From Tilletia caries (taxonomy: Eukaryota > Basidiomycota > Exobasidiomycetes > Tilletiales > Tilletiaceae), in NCBI GenBank assembly GCA_032718865.1, contig JALUTQ010000001.1, forward strand, positions 434,001 through 498,000: DNA of 64,000 nt. The letters run 5' to 3'. Each line of letters starts with the position of its first letter. The stretch's first letter is position 1. Shown here piece by piece: positions 24,501 to 36,443 of this stretch. Position numbers and translations under genes: made by a program. Below the pieces are notes generated by a model. It saw only the letters and a program-made list of their open reading frames with translations, made no database searches and was not told the DNA's origin.

Positions 24501-25086
24501 TACGCGCCAAGAAGGGGAAATTTCATGTCAGTGACTCACAATCGCGGTGCGGGAAACGGAAGTGAGGAAAGAACAGAAGATGGAAGAAGGAAGATGGAAC
24601 GTACCGGCAGCGGTAGATGGCTTCTCCCTTAACGAAGACGTGACCGCATGGCATTCCCTTGCGATCCGGCCCATATTCTGGTCCCAGCTCGAGAGATGGG
24701 TCGGGCTCGGAGTTGTTAGGATCGAGGGGACGGAGAGGTTGCTTGCCCTTCTCTGCGGCCAACCGCTCCTGCTCGGCGGCGCGCTTCTGCGCCTCGGACA
24801 GCTTCCAATCGCATGCGCGGAGGTGGGACAGCGCTGTGCTCACTGACGTCCCGACGTTCGATGGTAAGAGGTCTGTCGGGGAAGGAAGGTCGTCGAACAG
24901 CCGAGAGTAGAGGGAGTCAAATAGTTTGGCCCGAACGGTGGAGGAGACGATGTAGTTGGACGGCACCGCGCCGACGTGAGCTGCAATGAAGTCGGCGGCT
25001 GTCTGTTTCTTGGCTGGCTTGCCTTCTTGAGTCGCGAATCCCTCGAGGTAAGGAGCCCCTGAATTTGCGCCAGGTCCGACCCACAT
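18582..25086 (-). CDS. UBR1: N-recognin E3 ubiquitin ligase Ubr1
   Basis: Recognises destabilising N-terminal residues (N-degrons) and ubiquitinates the proteins with Rad6-type E2s. Seven exons, about 1,994 residues, matching yeast Ubr1 length: 24605-25086, 23822-24485, 23265-23727, 19086-23178, 18867-18995, 18676-18778, 18582-18632. The UBR box starts at CGHVFVKGEAIYRCRDC and continues with the Cys/His ligands to GGCCDCGDDEAW. The ClpS-like domain follows: YSLVLWNDESHTFNEV. The large middle exon contains the winged-helix region and a RING-H2: SCIMCQEEL, then CGHLMHVTCF and FVCPLCKSL. The C-terminal UBLC region ends with CAGAVGIYF, SPYLDTHGEMDVGL and RGRP. The first ATG is 25086; a 5' UTR intron upstream is possible. 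All splices keep frame. Confidence 0.95.
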
Positions 25087-26156
25087 GATGGGCGATGGGC
25101 AGTAGCTCGAAGGGGCAGTTTACCTGGAGCAGTGCGACAGAAGGGAACAAATGTCAGCCGCCCCCCTTTACTGCTGAATTGCGCACCGCGAGACGCAGGA
25201 GCTCGTGTGACTGTGGGCTTACCTGAGAACAACAGGGAAAGAAGGACAGGAGACGCCCGACACCGCGCGGCTTGATGCTGTCTTCAATTCAAGCAGTAAA
25301 TTTCGCTAGACCTTGCGCGAGCGAACGCGGTTCTCTTGGAATCGGAGACACAGGCGGAGCGAGGTGATGGGTATACCGGCAGACAGCGATGTAAGATGGT
25401 GGCAGGAGGATGATCAGCTTTCCCGATGGCAGCTATGATTCGCAGCGCTCAGCAATCAATGAGGCTGCAGGCGGGAGAAAGGAGTTCCGGGCTGGCCGTT
25501 GACGTGTCCCCTCTCTGCTGTTGTTGGTTGGGATGATGACTGCGCTCCAGCGGCGCGGAAGCGGGGCGGAAGCGGGCAGAAGAACAATACGAGCAGGCAG
25601 GAGGTGTTGGAAGCGAAGCCGGTCAAGCTCCATCACGCAGGGACCGAACATGAAGCAAAGTCAACATCATCACTTTCCACGGCTCTTCATCTTGCTCGAG
25701 TGCCTACTGCCTGATGATGAGCAATCGCAACAGCTACGAGATACATGTATGCCTGCCTGCGCCCTGCACTACATACAGATTCCCGGAACCACTGGCCTGA
25801 ATCATGAGTCCAACAGCTTCCAGGTCACATCCGAGATTTGCGAAGTGGTTGCGACCCTTGCCGCCTTCTTGTTCCGCAGACTTGGGCCATCAGCAAATCT
25901 CTCCGTTCGAGTGGAGCAAGGATTTAAGACCCCGCACAACCCGGAAAGGACGAGCGGAGATCTCACTTATCTCTGCCGTCGCCCGTCGTATAAAAGAACA
26001 TCCTGTCCGGTTAGAAGGCGTGGTCCATTGGCTTTCGCCAAGTCGATCTGCAGATTTGCGCCCCGTTCCGTCGTTTTCGGTAAGACGATCTTGCAGGCGG
26101 GGAGGTACACCAGTCACCACCCATCGCCCGTAATGTCGGGTCATCGGAAGTCCCCA
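25087..26156. other. Intergenic region UBR1/DPH2
   Basis: About 1.07 kb between the UBR1 start and the DPH2 stop, both on the minus strand. It should hold the UBR1 promoter; a candidate 5' UTR donor (GTAAAC) occurs near 25120. The plus-strand frame 25521-26462 is mostly antisense to DPH2 or non-conserved. No other feature recognised. Confidence 0.5.
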
Positions 26157-28456
26157 CTATTGATGACCGCCTTCCGCGTCCCCACCAGCGTGCGCGTATC
26201 CACCCGCTATCCCCGTCCGACCCACCTCCAGCACAGACGGCACATACCGATCCACACCCTCCGGCCGCGTCAGCCCACCCCACTCTCGTTCCGTCAGCCG
26301 ACCGCCGATGTGCGTCAGACCCGAGGCGGATTGGATTACGGATACCTCCTGGCCCGCTCGAAGCGCAACCGTCGTTCCCGGCTTTCCTGGTGCATCGTCC
26401 TCGTCGTCGGCAGCCGTATCCCGATATTTCGTTCGGGATACGTAGGTTCCCGTCACGAATGAGTAGTGGGGCCGGTCCTCATCATCGTCTTCGTCGTCCT
26501 CGTCGTCGGTATCTCCATTTTCGGCATCCTCATCAGAGCGGCCGACGGGAGCATCACTCGTCTTCTCGAGCTTGTCCGCCAATTTTGCCAGATCCACCTC
26601 ATATTCGCCCGTCCAGACGCCCTCTGGTCCCAGTGCTAATTCCATTTCGAACGGAGTCACGATCGGCCTCCAGAAATCGCCTCCATGTCCGTTCGCCCCA
26701 CTCAAGCCGCCGCTCCCGCCTGCGCCGGACGACCCAAGCCCAGACTTGGATCCCACCAGCGAGTTCTCTGGACAGGCAATCAACACCCACACCTCGATCT
26801 CCTGGAAATTCGCAAGCTTGGCCGGGTTCAGCTTGCCTATGCTGACCGTGTACACCTTCCGCCCACCGCTTCCCTTCGTGCTGTTCTTCTTTGCCGTCTT
26901 CGCGTTGCCAGTATTGCTAGATCCGGTTAGGCGAGCCCGAAGTCGATCCAACAGAGGCAGGTATGAGGCTACGCCGAGCGTGCCGACCAGCAACCCGACA
27001 ACAGATGCATCACGGGCGCGTTGGACCATGGCATACCGCTGCATCAACAGACGATTCGTTTTGCCAGTCTCAAGTCGGACTGGCGCCGCAGCAGAAGAGG
27101 AAGAGGGCGCATCTGGTTGGTACCGAGTCGGGTCGTACGACACCACGGGAAATGAGGGACCGAGGTGGAGCAGGAGATTGGTCAGAGCGCGCGACTCGGG
27201 TCCAAGATAAAGCACGGTGCTAGATGAGGCCTCGAACGTCCTTCCACGCGGTACGTTGACAGATCGACCCGAAGTAAGCGGTATTCTGTCGAATTCTTGT
27301 TTGGCGGCTTCCTGAGGCGTGTTCCCGTCGGTGTTGTTGCTGTCGTCGAGGGCAAGACTTGCGACTTGGCTCTCAGTATATTCCGTTGACTCAAAAGCAC
27401 TCGCTGTAGAAGGTTTGCTCGACTGCATGCATCCGCCGTCTTGACAGCCCGAACAGGTCTGGCCCCGGTCACCGGGTGCAGTGTTACAACAAGCACCATC
27501 AGTGGCACCAGCACAAGTTGACTTTTGTACACCACGAACCGTCCTCTTCCGAACCTGGTCTTGAAAGGACCTGCGCGTATCAACCTCCATGGAAAACACT
27601 TCCCACCCCGCCTCCTTGAGTTCCGTAGAGTTCCGAAGTCCTCCAAGGACTGCCTCCGAGGCATGCGCGTACGCGACGTCGTAGGTGAGGACGAGAGTCT
27701 TGGATCCGCTGGCCTCAGATTTGACTTTGTCAAGCACAAAGCTCGCCAGTGACTGCGCCGCGTGCGTGACGTCAACGGGTAGCTGTGGAAACACGTATAG
27801 GGCGGGGAGGTTGGCGGTTCTGTGCAGGAGAGGGGGCATCGCAGAGCTCAGCATGAGAGCGAATTTTAGACAATACTTCTTCCGCTTCCGCATTCAGAGA
27901 AACTCACGGGCTGAGGCAGGTGTGTCCATAGTGAACAACGAGATCGGCATCGACATGGGCGGCAGCGACTTCGTCTACACAGCAGCTACAGCGCAGAAGT
28001 GACGAAGGTGGTGTTTAGTGAATTCATCATCGTCCAGCACTGATCGAGGCTCAAACAAACTCACTTGCCATAGCTTGTATCCGCAAGAATGTATAGCTCC
28101 GGCAACGCATCCTCCTCCATCGCTGTTGCAGTGTTCTTCCTGCCCGCGCCTTGTGAGCTAGGCCCGGCACGTTGCTCTTCAGACTGGTCGGAGCGCTTCT
28201 GCACCTTCAACTTTGCAGAAAGCTCATCGCGCAGCGCCCAGTACACAGGCACGCTATCGATGAGCGCCTCGTCTGGGAACTGAAGCGCTATGCTGCGGAA
28301 TCCATGTTGAAGAATGGTAGAAGCTGTGCGTTCGATGTCGTACAGCGTGCGGATATCGATGGACTGGGCGGCCGAAGTTGCGGCCTGCAGGAGCGGGTCG
28401 AGCTCGATCGGCGCGGTGAGGATCGCAGTGTCCGACGTAGAGAATGCAGATGCCAT
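26157..28456 (-). CDS. DPH2: Diphthamide biosynthesis protein 2
   Basis: Dph2 pairs with Dph1 in the radical-SAM Fe-S enzyme that transfers the aminocarboxypropyl group of SAM to a His of elongation factor 2, the first step of diphthamide synthesis. Three exons (about 28065-28456, 27908-27985, 26157-27819), near 710 residues. Conserved blocks: [58 protein letters not shown] with [10 protein letters not shown], and [14 protein letters not shown]. The tail [16 protein letters not shown] and [16 protein letters not shown] is Dph2-like. It is longer than yeast Dph2 (534 residues) because of low-complexity inserts, one of them Cys-rich ([10 protein letters not shown]), and an acidic run. A frame-compatible upstream extension to 28621 is less likely. 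Confidence 0.92.
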
Positions 28457-28781
28457 CGCGACTCGCTCCTCTGCCTTGACGTTGCTGTTCGTCTTCCGAC
28501 CCGTTGGAAGCTCGCGAAAGGGAAATTTCTCGGGACAGATGTTGTGCTCGGAGCCTTTTCGCTGCACTTTCTTGACTTTCTCTTTTATCTGCCGTGTTTT
28601 ACCGTCGAAATGCGCATACATCCCCACGAATCACCCCTGCCTGGACGGTCGAAGCGTCTTTCCTGGCTCGAGAAGGGCTTGTATAAGTCTAAACATGCGC
28701 ATGGTGCGTTCCGATAGGCGCCCGACGCGTCCGCGCTTCGCTTTTGGTGGGTCTATAGCTGAATGTACAACGTTGTGACCC
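28457..28781. other. Short intergenic region DPH2/TLG2
   Basis: 325 bp between the DPH2 start and TLG2 stop, tandem on the minus strand. It must contain the DPH2 promoter and TLG2 3' end; no motif was recognised. Confidence 0.5.
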
Positions 28782-30180
28782 TCAAGCAGGTCGATCTCCG
28801 CCCGTCCCCGATGTCGGCGGCTGTGGAGGGACAGGACTTGGCGGGGTTGGCGAGCTTCTCCACAGCGGTTTGGTGAAGATGAGCGTGATAAGCAGGGCGA
28901 TGCACAGTAGCAAAAACAGGATGCACTGGAACCGGCCCGTCCTCCGCTGGGTCCGGGAGGCCGTGTTCAGCTCTTCGACCGCCTTGTGCATCTCTTGACC
29001 CATCGTCTCCACGTTGAAGTCGATCCGGTCTAAAAGTGTCCCCTGGTCGATGACGAGCGCGCTCAGGTCTTGGAACAGCTCTGCGAGGTCTTGGATGCTC
29101 TTGGCGATCTGTTGGATCTCACGGTCACGTCTTGAGAACTGTGCCGTGTCGGAATCTTGAGGGGCGAGCTCTTGTTCCTGAAGCAGAAGCTGTGAGTCGG
29201 TGGTTCGTGACGATGCTTGACGCGTCTGCAGATTCCGAAAGCCAATGGCGTCAGTGCAAGTCTTCCCGCGCTGTGGGAGCTCGATCAAGTACGCACCAGC
29301 TCGACATCCTCCAGCACAGCTTGCTGACTGTCTCGGGTCAAGTTTCTCCCACCGAGTCCACTCGCCGCCTGAATGTCCGCTTGCCGAATCTCCAACCCAC
29401 GCATACGTTGCATGTAGACCGACTGCTTCTTTCGGAACACGCCGCTCAAATCTTGGACGCGAGTCGCCAACGCTGTTTGCACATTCTGTGCCATCGTCGT
29501 CTCATGAGAGCTCGCTTTGCCTGCCGCAGCGAGCGCGTTGGTCTGCGAGGCCAGTTGTCCTATTAGCCTGGAGCTCTTGCGGAATTCCTGCAAGGCACGA
29601 AGTAATTTCAGCGCACAGAGCAGAAATCGAGCAACATAGCAAGGCGAGTCAAGCTCACCCTCGTGATCCCTTGGGTCAAGTGCTCAATCTCTCGCTCCTC
29701 TGTAGTCCGATCTGAAAAGCTCGGTAGCAAGTGCTTGGAATGTAAGCGATCAAGCTGAGTGATCTTGGGCTTGATGGCCGCCAGGATGGAATCCACCTCG
29801 TCCGAAATATCTACCCATTTGGGAGGTAGCGCGCTCATATCCACAGCAGCTGACCTCGGCCGCGGTGGGTAGCCAGCCGGGTCGTCCGCGCTCTCCAAGA
29901 GACCAGCTGTCTCCGCCTGTCCACCCTCCGAGTAGAGTTCGCCCGCCGAATCGAAGTAGGTCCCCTTGCGGCGTGCGTTCCCAGGTCCACGCGAGGACTC
30001 GCCTGCGCCATTCGGTATGAACGGCGCTGAGGTGGCCCCAAAGCCTCGAGATGCGCGTGGCGCGGACTCCCGGAAGGAGAGGAAGAGATTGGTTCTTGAA
30101 CGGGTGACGCCGAGCCAGGCTGGTGGATGTGATCCTACAGAAGAAGGCCCTGCATGGTTGTAACCGCCTCCGCCCGACAT
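28782..30180 (-). CDS. TLG2: Qa-SNARE of the Tlg2/syntaxin-16 type
   Basis: A t-SNARE for endosome-to-trans-Golgi fusion. Three exons (29659-30180, 29297-29587, 28782-29225) give 418 residues. The start of the Habc region is PPKWVDISDEVDSILAAIKP, typical of syntaxin-16, followed by Habc helices, then the SNARE motif with QIAKSIQDLAELFQDLS and the zero-layer Gln in VIDQGTLLDRIDFNVE, and a single C-terminal membrane anchor ILFLLLCIALLITLIF. A short Pro-rich tail follows the anchor, as in Tlg2 orthologues with a lumenal extension. The N-terminal peptide TRSRTNLFLSFRESA resembles the Sec1/Munc18 (Vps45) binding peptide near the N-terminus of this family. Divergent with the TBC gene. Confidence 0.93.
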
Positions 30181-30489
30181 TGGTGGCCGAGCTGCGTGCT
30201 GTCTATCTTCGTGCGCGAGAGGCAGAGGGCGTGCTTGAGTTGGTGATCGTGGTCATGGCTCTTGAGCATGTTGCCCGTGCATGATGCTTCCAGGGACGGG
30301 ATCGACAGCGAACTCCTTGCTCATCCTTCCACCACACATCTTTCACAGTCGAGCAACGAGCTCCCATTCCGCGCAACGCTCCGCCCGCCGAATCCATCCC
30401 AAGTTCGTCCTCGCTTGGTCCGTGTGCGAGGTCGTCACTCAGGCTGGGCAAGCAGCCGCATTCATTGACTTCGTCTCTCGATTCAAACC
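30181..30489. promoter_or_regulatory. Divergent promoter TLG2/TBC gene
   Basis: 309 bp between the TLG2 start and the proposed TBC start. No TATA box seen. Confidence 0.45.
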
Positions 30490-32821
30490 ATGAGGTGAGC
30501 TTCAACCTAACCCTAAGGCGAGCTGGCAAGGGCGGACGAGTCTGACCATCAGAGTGAGCGTGTTGGACCCCTATCCTAGGCCTGACGAGCGGCTTCACGA
30601 GAGCGTCAGCCACACGCTGTCCTCCTTGGCCATCCGAGGTCTGAAGGGCGAGGCTGCCGCTCCGCGCTTTCTGCTTTGGAAGGTGCGTGAATGAGCCTCT
30701 GGCATTCTGAAGGTGTCTTCATGAGATCTAAGGGCTGACTTTATGTTGCCTTGTCTGCAGCTCTGGCATTCCCACCTGCCCCTCGCCTCGACCTCCTCTT
30801 GGGATGTGATTCTCGACGATGAGCGAGCTTCCTACATCACTGCTCGAAAGGACGCCCTTCGTGCCCCGGACGGTAGCCTACCCCCGGAACTAGATGCAGA
30901 CTCCAGCATCACTACTGTAGCAAGGCCGTTGGGGCGAACGCAGACGAGCTCGAGTGGCAAAGTGGACAATCTGCAAGTGAACAACCCGCTCAGCCTTGAA
31001 TCTTCCAACCCTTGGCCCGAACATTTTGCATCTTTGGACGTACTTCAAACCATCAAGAACGATGTCGAGCGAGCCTTTCCCGACTTTGAAGCGGAGAACA
31101 CGGAGGGAGATGCTGGCGCTGATGATGAATCACATTCGGGATTCTTCAAACAGGGTCGGGTAGCACAAGGGTTGACGCACATACTCTACGTCTGGTCGAA
31201 GATCAATAGCGACATTGGATATCGACAGGGTATGCACGAGCTTGCCGGAGCTATCTGGCTGGCCAGGGAACGGATGAGTGTGGCACAATCGGCGGATGAG
31301 GGTCAGGACCTGCTGTCCAAATTTGGCGACATCCGTTACGTTGAACACGATACCTACAGCATCTTTGACGAGCTGATGCGGACACATCGCCAATGCTTCG
31401 AATGGAAGCAGCCCGCTGCGCCCGTGGCTCCTCCTGGTCAGGAAGCACCACCATCGAAGCCCACAGTCTCGGCTATCATTCAAAGATGCGAGCAGGTTCA
31501 GGTTCTGATCCGGCAAGTTGATCCGAGCCTTGGATCCAAGCTTGACGAGCTCGACATCGAACCACAGCTTTGGGCGATGCGGTGGATCCGGATGCTGTTC
31601 CTCAGAGAATTCGATCTCCTCACCGCATTCAGGCTTTGGGATGGTATCTTCATCGCGGACGCCCACTCACTCGACTTGGTCAACTTTCTATGCGTTGCCA
31701 TGCTTTTGCGGATACGAGGCAAGCTATTCGGCGCGGACAACAGCATGGCCCTACAACTACTGCTGCGCTTCCCTACGGATCAAGCTTTCCCTACCGACAA
31801 GCCGGAAGCGGTTGATTTGCTCATTGCACAGGCGAGGCAGCTTCAATCTGCACCCACACCCTCGACTGGTGTACAGGTTGTCATGCAAAACCGGGACGAG
31901 CTTGGGATCCAAATCGAGCAGCCACCATCAGGCCCCATTGTTTCCGATCCGCCAAGATTGCGGACAGTGGCCGCCACAATGGGCCCCTCCGGTATGCGAC
32001 CGGGCGAAGCACGGACTGTGTCTGGCGCCCGATCAGAGCGTCGCCGAATCGCGCTTCCGGATCGAAGTGGCACACAACCTGGCGTTGCGTCCCCGACTTC
32101 TCCATCGGGTCCCTTTGCGAATTTCTTGCCGACGGGAGTAAGTGAAGCAGCGAAGGGCCTGTACGAGCGCTCTGAAAGTCTCGGCATCAATCGGGCGCTG
32201 GCGAATACAGTCACGAATGTGCAACGAACGGTAAACGCATACGCACAACAGGGTGTTCGGAGCGGAGGTGCGGTTGGGAGTGATGGATTTCCGAGAGGGT
32301 TCGACAACTTGATACCCAGTACGCGTGCCGAGAGGGAGCATTCCGCTACCACCACGATCTCTCCAGTTGCCAGTCCTATCACTTCTTCTGTCGACTCCGC
32401 ACCTGCGGTAGCTCCCAGACCCGCTCCCGCACCACGGCAAACCAGCACACGCGCCTTCCAACGATTCGAGTCACCTCCTCCGGCTGCATCCTCGTCATCA
32501 CAACTTCAGTCGACTGCCCAGTCGCAGTCGTCGCCATCCGGACTTTTGCCAACCGCTCTCGGTGGGCATGAAAGGATGGTACCAAGTTACGCCACGTACA
32601 CACGGACCAAAGGACGCTCTGCAGTAGCTGCGTCCGGGACGTACCCGCCTGATCGGAAGGTCGGCGAGGAGCAGCAGCGAAGCGCACATGACGCGACAGC
32701 TGGTGTCGGCCGACAAACCGGACCAGTCATCACTGCCGCTGGGACAGGACCGCCCGTTCGACAGCAGACGGCCAAGCCAGTGGCTCCACCTTCACCCGGC
32801 GATCCTCTCGGTGCTCTCTAG
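30490..32821 (+). CDS. TBC-domain Rab GTPase-activating protein (TBC1D5-like)
   Basis: TBC proteins accelerate GTP hydrolysis on Rab GTPases. Exons: a very short first exon 30490-30494 (ATGAG), 30553-30682 and 30761-32821, about 731 residues. The 5-nt exon gives an in-frame ATG but is the weakest part of the model. TBC motifs: FLLWKLWHSHLP at the start, the Arg finger in IKNDVERAFPDF, the Gln finger in GYRQGMHELAG, then EPQLWAMRWIRMLFLREF and LWDGIF. The loop between the finger motifs and the long disordered tail match the TBC1D5 layout more than Gyp1. The tail is Ser/Pro-rich and ends DPLGAL. The transposon nest begins 124 bp past the stop. Confidence 0.88.
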
Positions 32822-32951
32822 TACCGTACTACTTTATATCCTTCATCACGCTGTTTGCAATGTTATCCCTGCCGCCATACATAGGACGGACGTGAACTTC
32901 TCCGACTCTGAGGTTCAGACTCCCGCCCGCTTGTCTGCTACCCCCCAAGTG

Positions 32952-35900
32952 TATGGAACGCCGTTTGGGTCAGCCTTTCAGGTCGCCCAACATTTTTTCC
33001 AGGGTCGCCTACCACCAAAACCACCATCACAGCGAATCAATCCTCATCCACCGAGCATCTTCACATACACAAACACACCTGCGCACATGCGAGCATTGCG
33101 TCCTACGCCTACAGCAGCTGCGCGCGTGCTGCACCGAGCCCAGAACTTGCGTGCGCTGATCGCTGACGTCTTTCGACTTTCTTTCACCCTCTCCTCCCCA
33201 GTCCTCCTCTGCTCCTTCCGCCTGCTCTGCAAGTCACTCAGCGCGCACTACTTACTCTCTTCCTTCTCAACCTCTCCCCAGCAAACAGATACGAAACAGG
33301 ATGGATCCATTCATGTGAGTGCCCTAATCCAAGCAAACAAGTTTTCTCAATCTTGTGCTGATGCTCTTCCCCCTCTTCTTCCCCACTCTGGCACCATGAC
33401 AGAAGTCTCAGCCCGCCCAGCATTGCTGCTTCTGGCATTCATGCTCTGCTTCTGCCCGGCTGCCTTCTTTTCTCGGCTACCCTGGCCCTTGAGTCGTTGA
33501 GTGCGTCAGTGAGTGGACAGGCGGCTAGACGCTAGTTGCTCAGCGCAGGCCGAAGGGACCATGCATGACCTTGTTGACCTCCCGAACACTTCTCTTTGCT
33601 TCCTACAGATACTTTGGCCACGTCCGTACGTCTACAATGCCGTTCCTGCTCCTTCGTTGCCTCCATTCGCACTCATCGTTGGTGACATGCTCTCAGTTCT
33701 GGTATTGCTCAGGCCAGCTAGGTCCTACAAGCCTATATGTACACAACAGTCGCATAAGTGATAAGACGTAACCCACTCACTCGTTCCTTGTTCGATGATG
33801 ACATGATGGATGCGTGATAGAGTGCCAGGAAGCACAGAGCTGGGTGGCGAGGTTATCAGTCAGTGGAGTGAAGAGGTCAAGAGGATGGATGGGCTGGAGG
33901 CATCATTTCAATGTGCCGTTCTCATTTCAGTGCATGATCATGCCCGTGCATCGTTATGTGTCGCCATAGGTCGACGCGGGTGAGAGGTTGGGGGTATGCA
34001 ACCCGGGGACGAGTCTGAAGAGGGGAGGTGTAGGTGGTCAGTGACTTGGTGCAGTCCCACGCGCAGACATGAATGGTGGAGCGACAGCTTACCTGCTTTG
34101 GCCTTTGGGATCTGAAACGGCGCAAAGCACAATATACAAAAGCTGTCAGCAGAGCATCGCACCGCGTGCGCAGTTCGTTGCTGCGCGGTCGTGTGGCTGT
34201 AAGGCAGGGTGCAGCGCAAGAGAATGGTGATGAGCATTGAGCACTGTGCATGTAGGAAAGCGGGGCACTCACCTCAGGTCTAAAATGGATGGCCCTTGAA
34301 GCCTGCCGCCATGACGAGATTCGAGAGCGCGCAAAGCGCAAGCTGTAGCCGGCAAGGAGCAGGCGTGAAGATCCGAAGAGGCTGCAACAATAAGGATTGA
34401 ACAAGGTTGGAGATGACTGGCGAGAGAAGAAGTGATCAGCGATTGGTACCAGCAGTAAGCACCCAGCTGGACAGCGGCGGAGAAAGGAGAAGGGTCCGCA
34501 GAGTCGGCAGAAAAGCGCGCGCGAGACGTGCTGCAAGACAGGCGCAGACGGATAGGCGCAGCAATGGGCGTTGCGTGGGTTTGAGGATGGGTAGGGGTGA
34601 TTGGGCAGTGGTATACTTAGTAGTGGAAAGTTTGGGCGACCCTGGAAAAATGTGGGGCGACCTGAAATATGGAACGCGTATTATGGAACGCCGTTTGGGT
34701 CAGCCTTTCAGGTCGCCCCACATTTTTCCAGGGTCGCCCAAACTTTCCACTACTACTAAGTATACCACTGCCCAATCACCCCTACCCATCCTCAAACCCA
34801 CGCAACGCCTATTGCTGCGCCTATCCGTCTGCGCCTATCCGTCTGCGCCTGTCTTGCAGCACGTCTCGCGCGCGCTTTTCTGCCGACTCTGCGGACCCTT
34901 CTCCTTTCTCCGCCGCTGTCCAGCTGGGTGCTTACTGCTGGTACCAATCGCTGATCACTTCTTCTCTCGCCAGTCATCTCCAACCTTGTTCAATCCTTAT
35001 TGTTGCAGCCTCTTCGGATCTTCACGCCTGCTCCTTGCCGGCTACAGCTTGCGCTTTGCGCGCTCTCGAATCTCGTCATGGCGGCAGGCTTCAAGGGCCA
35101 TCCATTTTAGACCTGAGGTGAGTGCCCCGCTTTCCTACATGCACAGTGCTCAATGCTCATCACCATTCTCTTGCGCTGCACCCTGCCTTACAGCCACACG
35201 ACCGCGCAGCAACGAACTGCGCACGCGGTGCGATGCTCTGCTGACAGCTTTTGTATATTGTGCTTTGCGCCGTTTCAGATCCCAAAGGCCAAAGCAGGTA
35301 AGCTGTCGCTCCACCATTCATGTCTGCGCGTGGGACTGCACCAAGTCACTGACCACCTACACCTCCCCTCTTCAGACTCGTCCCCGGGTTGCATACCCCC
35401 AACCTCTCACCCGCGTCGACCTATGGCGACACATAACGATGCACGGGCATGATCATGCACTGAAATGAGAACGGCACATTGAAATGATGCCTCCAGCCCA
35501 TCCATCCTCTTGACCTCTTCACTCCACTGACTGATAACCTCGCCACCCAGCTCTGTGCTTCCTGGCACTCTATCACGCATCCATCATGTCATCATCGAAC
35601 AAGGAACGAGTGAGTGGGTTACGTCTTATCACTTATGCGACTGTTGTGTACATATAGGCTTGTAGGACCTAGCTGGCCTGAGCAATACCAGAACTGAGAG
35701 CATGTCACCAACGATGAGTGCGAATGGAGGCAACGAAGGAGCAGGAACGGCATTGTAGACGTACGGACGTGGCCAAAGTATCTGTAGGAAGCAAAGAGAA
35801 GTGTTCGGGAGGTCAACAAGGTCATGCATGGTCCCTTCGGCCTGCGCTGAGCAACTAGCGTCTAGCCGCCTGTCCACTCACTGACGCACTCAACGACTCA

Positions 35901-36439
35901 AGGGCCAGGGTAGCCGAGAAAAGAAGGCAGCCGGGCAGAAGCAGAGCATGAACGACAGAAGCAGCAATGCTGGGCGGGCTGAGACTTCTGTCATGGGAGC
36001 CAGAGTGGGGAAGAGGAGGGGGAAGAGCATCAGCACAAGATTGAGAAAACTTGTTTGCTTGGATTAGGGCACTCACATGAATGGATCCATCCTGTTTCGT
36101 ATCTGTTTGCTGGGGAGAGGTTGAGAAGGAAGAGAGTAAGTAGTGCGCGCTGAGTGGCTCGCAGAGCAGGCGGAAGGAGAAGAGGAGGACTGGGGAGGAG
36201 AGGGTGAAAGAAAGTCGAGGAGACGTCAGCGGTCAGCGCACGCAAGTTCTGGGCTCGGTGCAGCACGCGCGCAGCTGTTGTAGGCGTAGGACGTAATGCT
36301 CGCATGTGCGCAGGTGTGTTCGTGTATGTGAAGATACTCGGTGGATGAGGATTGATTCGCTGTGGTAGTGGTTTTGGTGGTAGGCGACCCTGGAAAAATG
36401 TTGGGCGACCTGAAAGGCTGACCCAAACGGCGTTCCATA
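32952..36439. repeat. Long palindrome formed by A1 and A2
   Basis: Arms 32952-34666 and 34707-36439 are inverted near-identical copies separated by a 40-bp centre that contains the first bases of C and A2. The left arm is about 1,715 bp and the right about 1,733 bp; the main length difference is a 14-bp duplication. Confidence 0.95.
34682..36439. mobile_element. Element A2, copy of A1 in opposite orientation
   Basis: Bounded by TATGGAACGCCG... and ...CGGCGTTCCATA, flanked by cgcgta at 34675-34680 and 36440-36445 (one extra t at 34681). It is an inverted near-copy of A1 (roughly 95-99 percent by eye along its length), differing by scattered substitutions and a 14-bp tandem duplication near 34820. 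It inserted at the junction of C's end and B, after B arrived. No credible coding region. Confidence 0.9.
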
Positions 36440-36443
36440 CGCG

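Noticed and set aside
25521..26462. 313-codon plus-strand frame
   Set aside because: Its second half is antisense to DPH2 and the first half has no domain or splice support.
33922..35468. Matching long open frames on opposite strands (204 and 353 codons)
   Set aside because: They are the same sequence read from the two palindrome arms of A1 and A2; low-complexity and unlike any protein.
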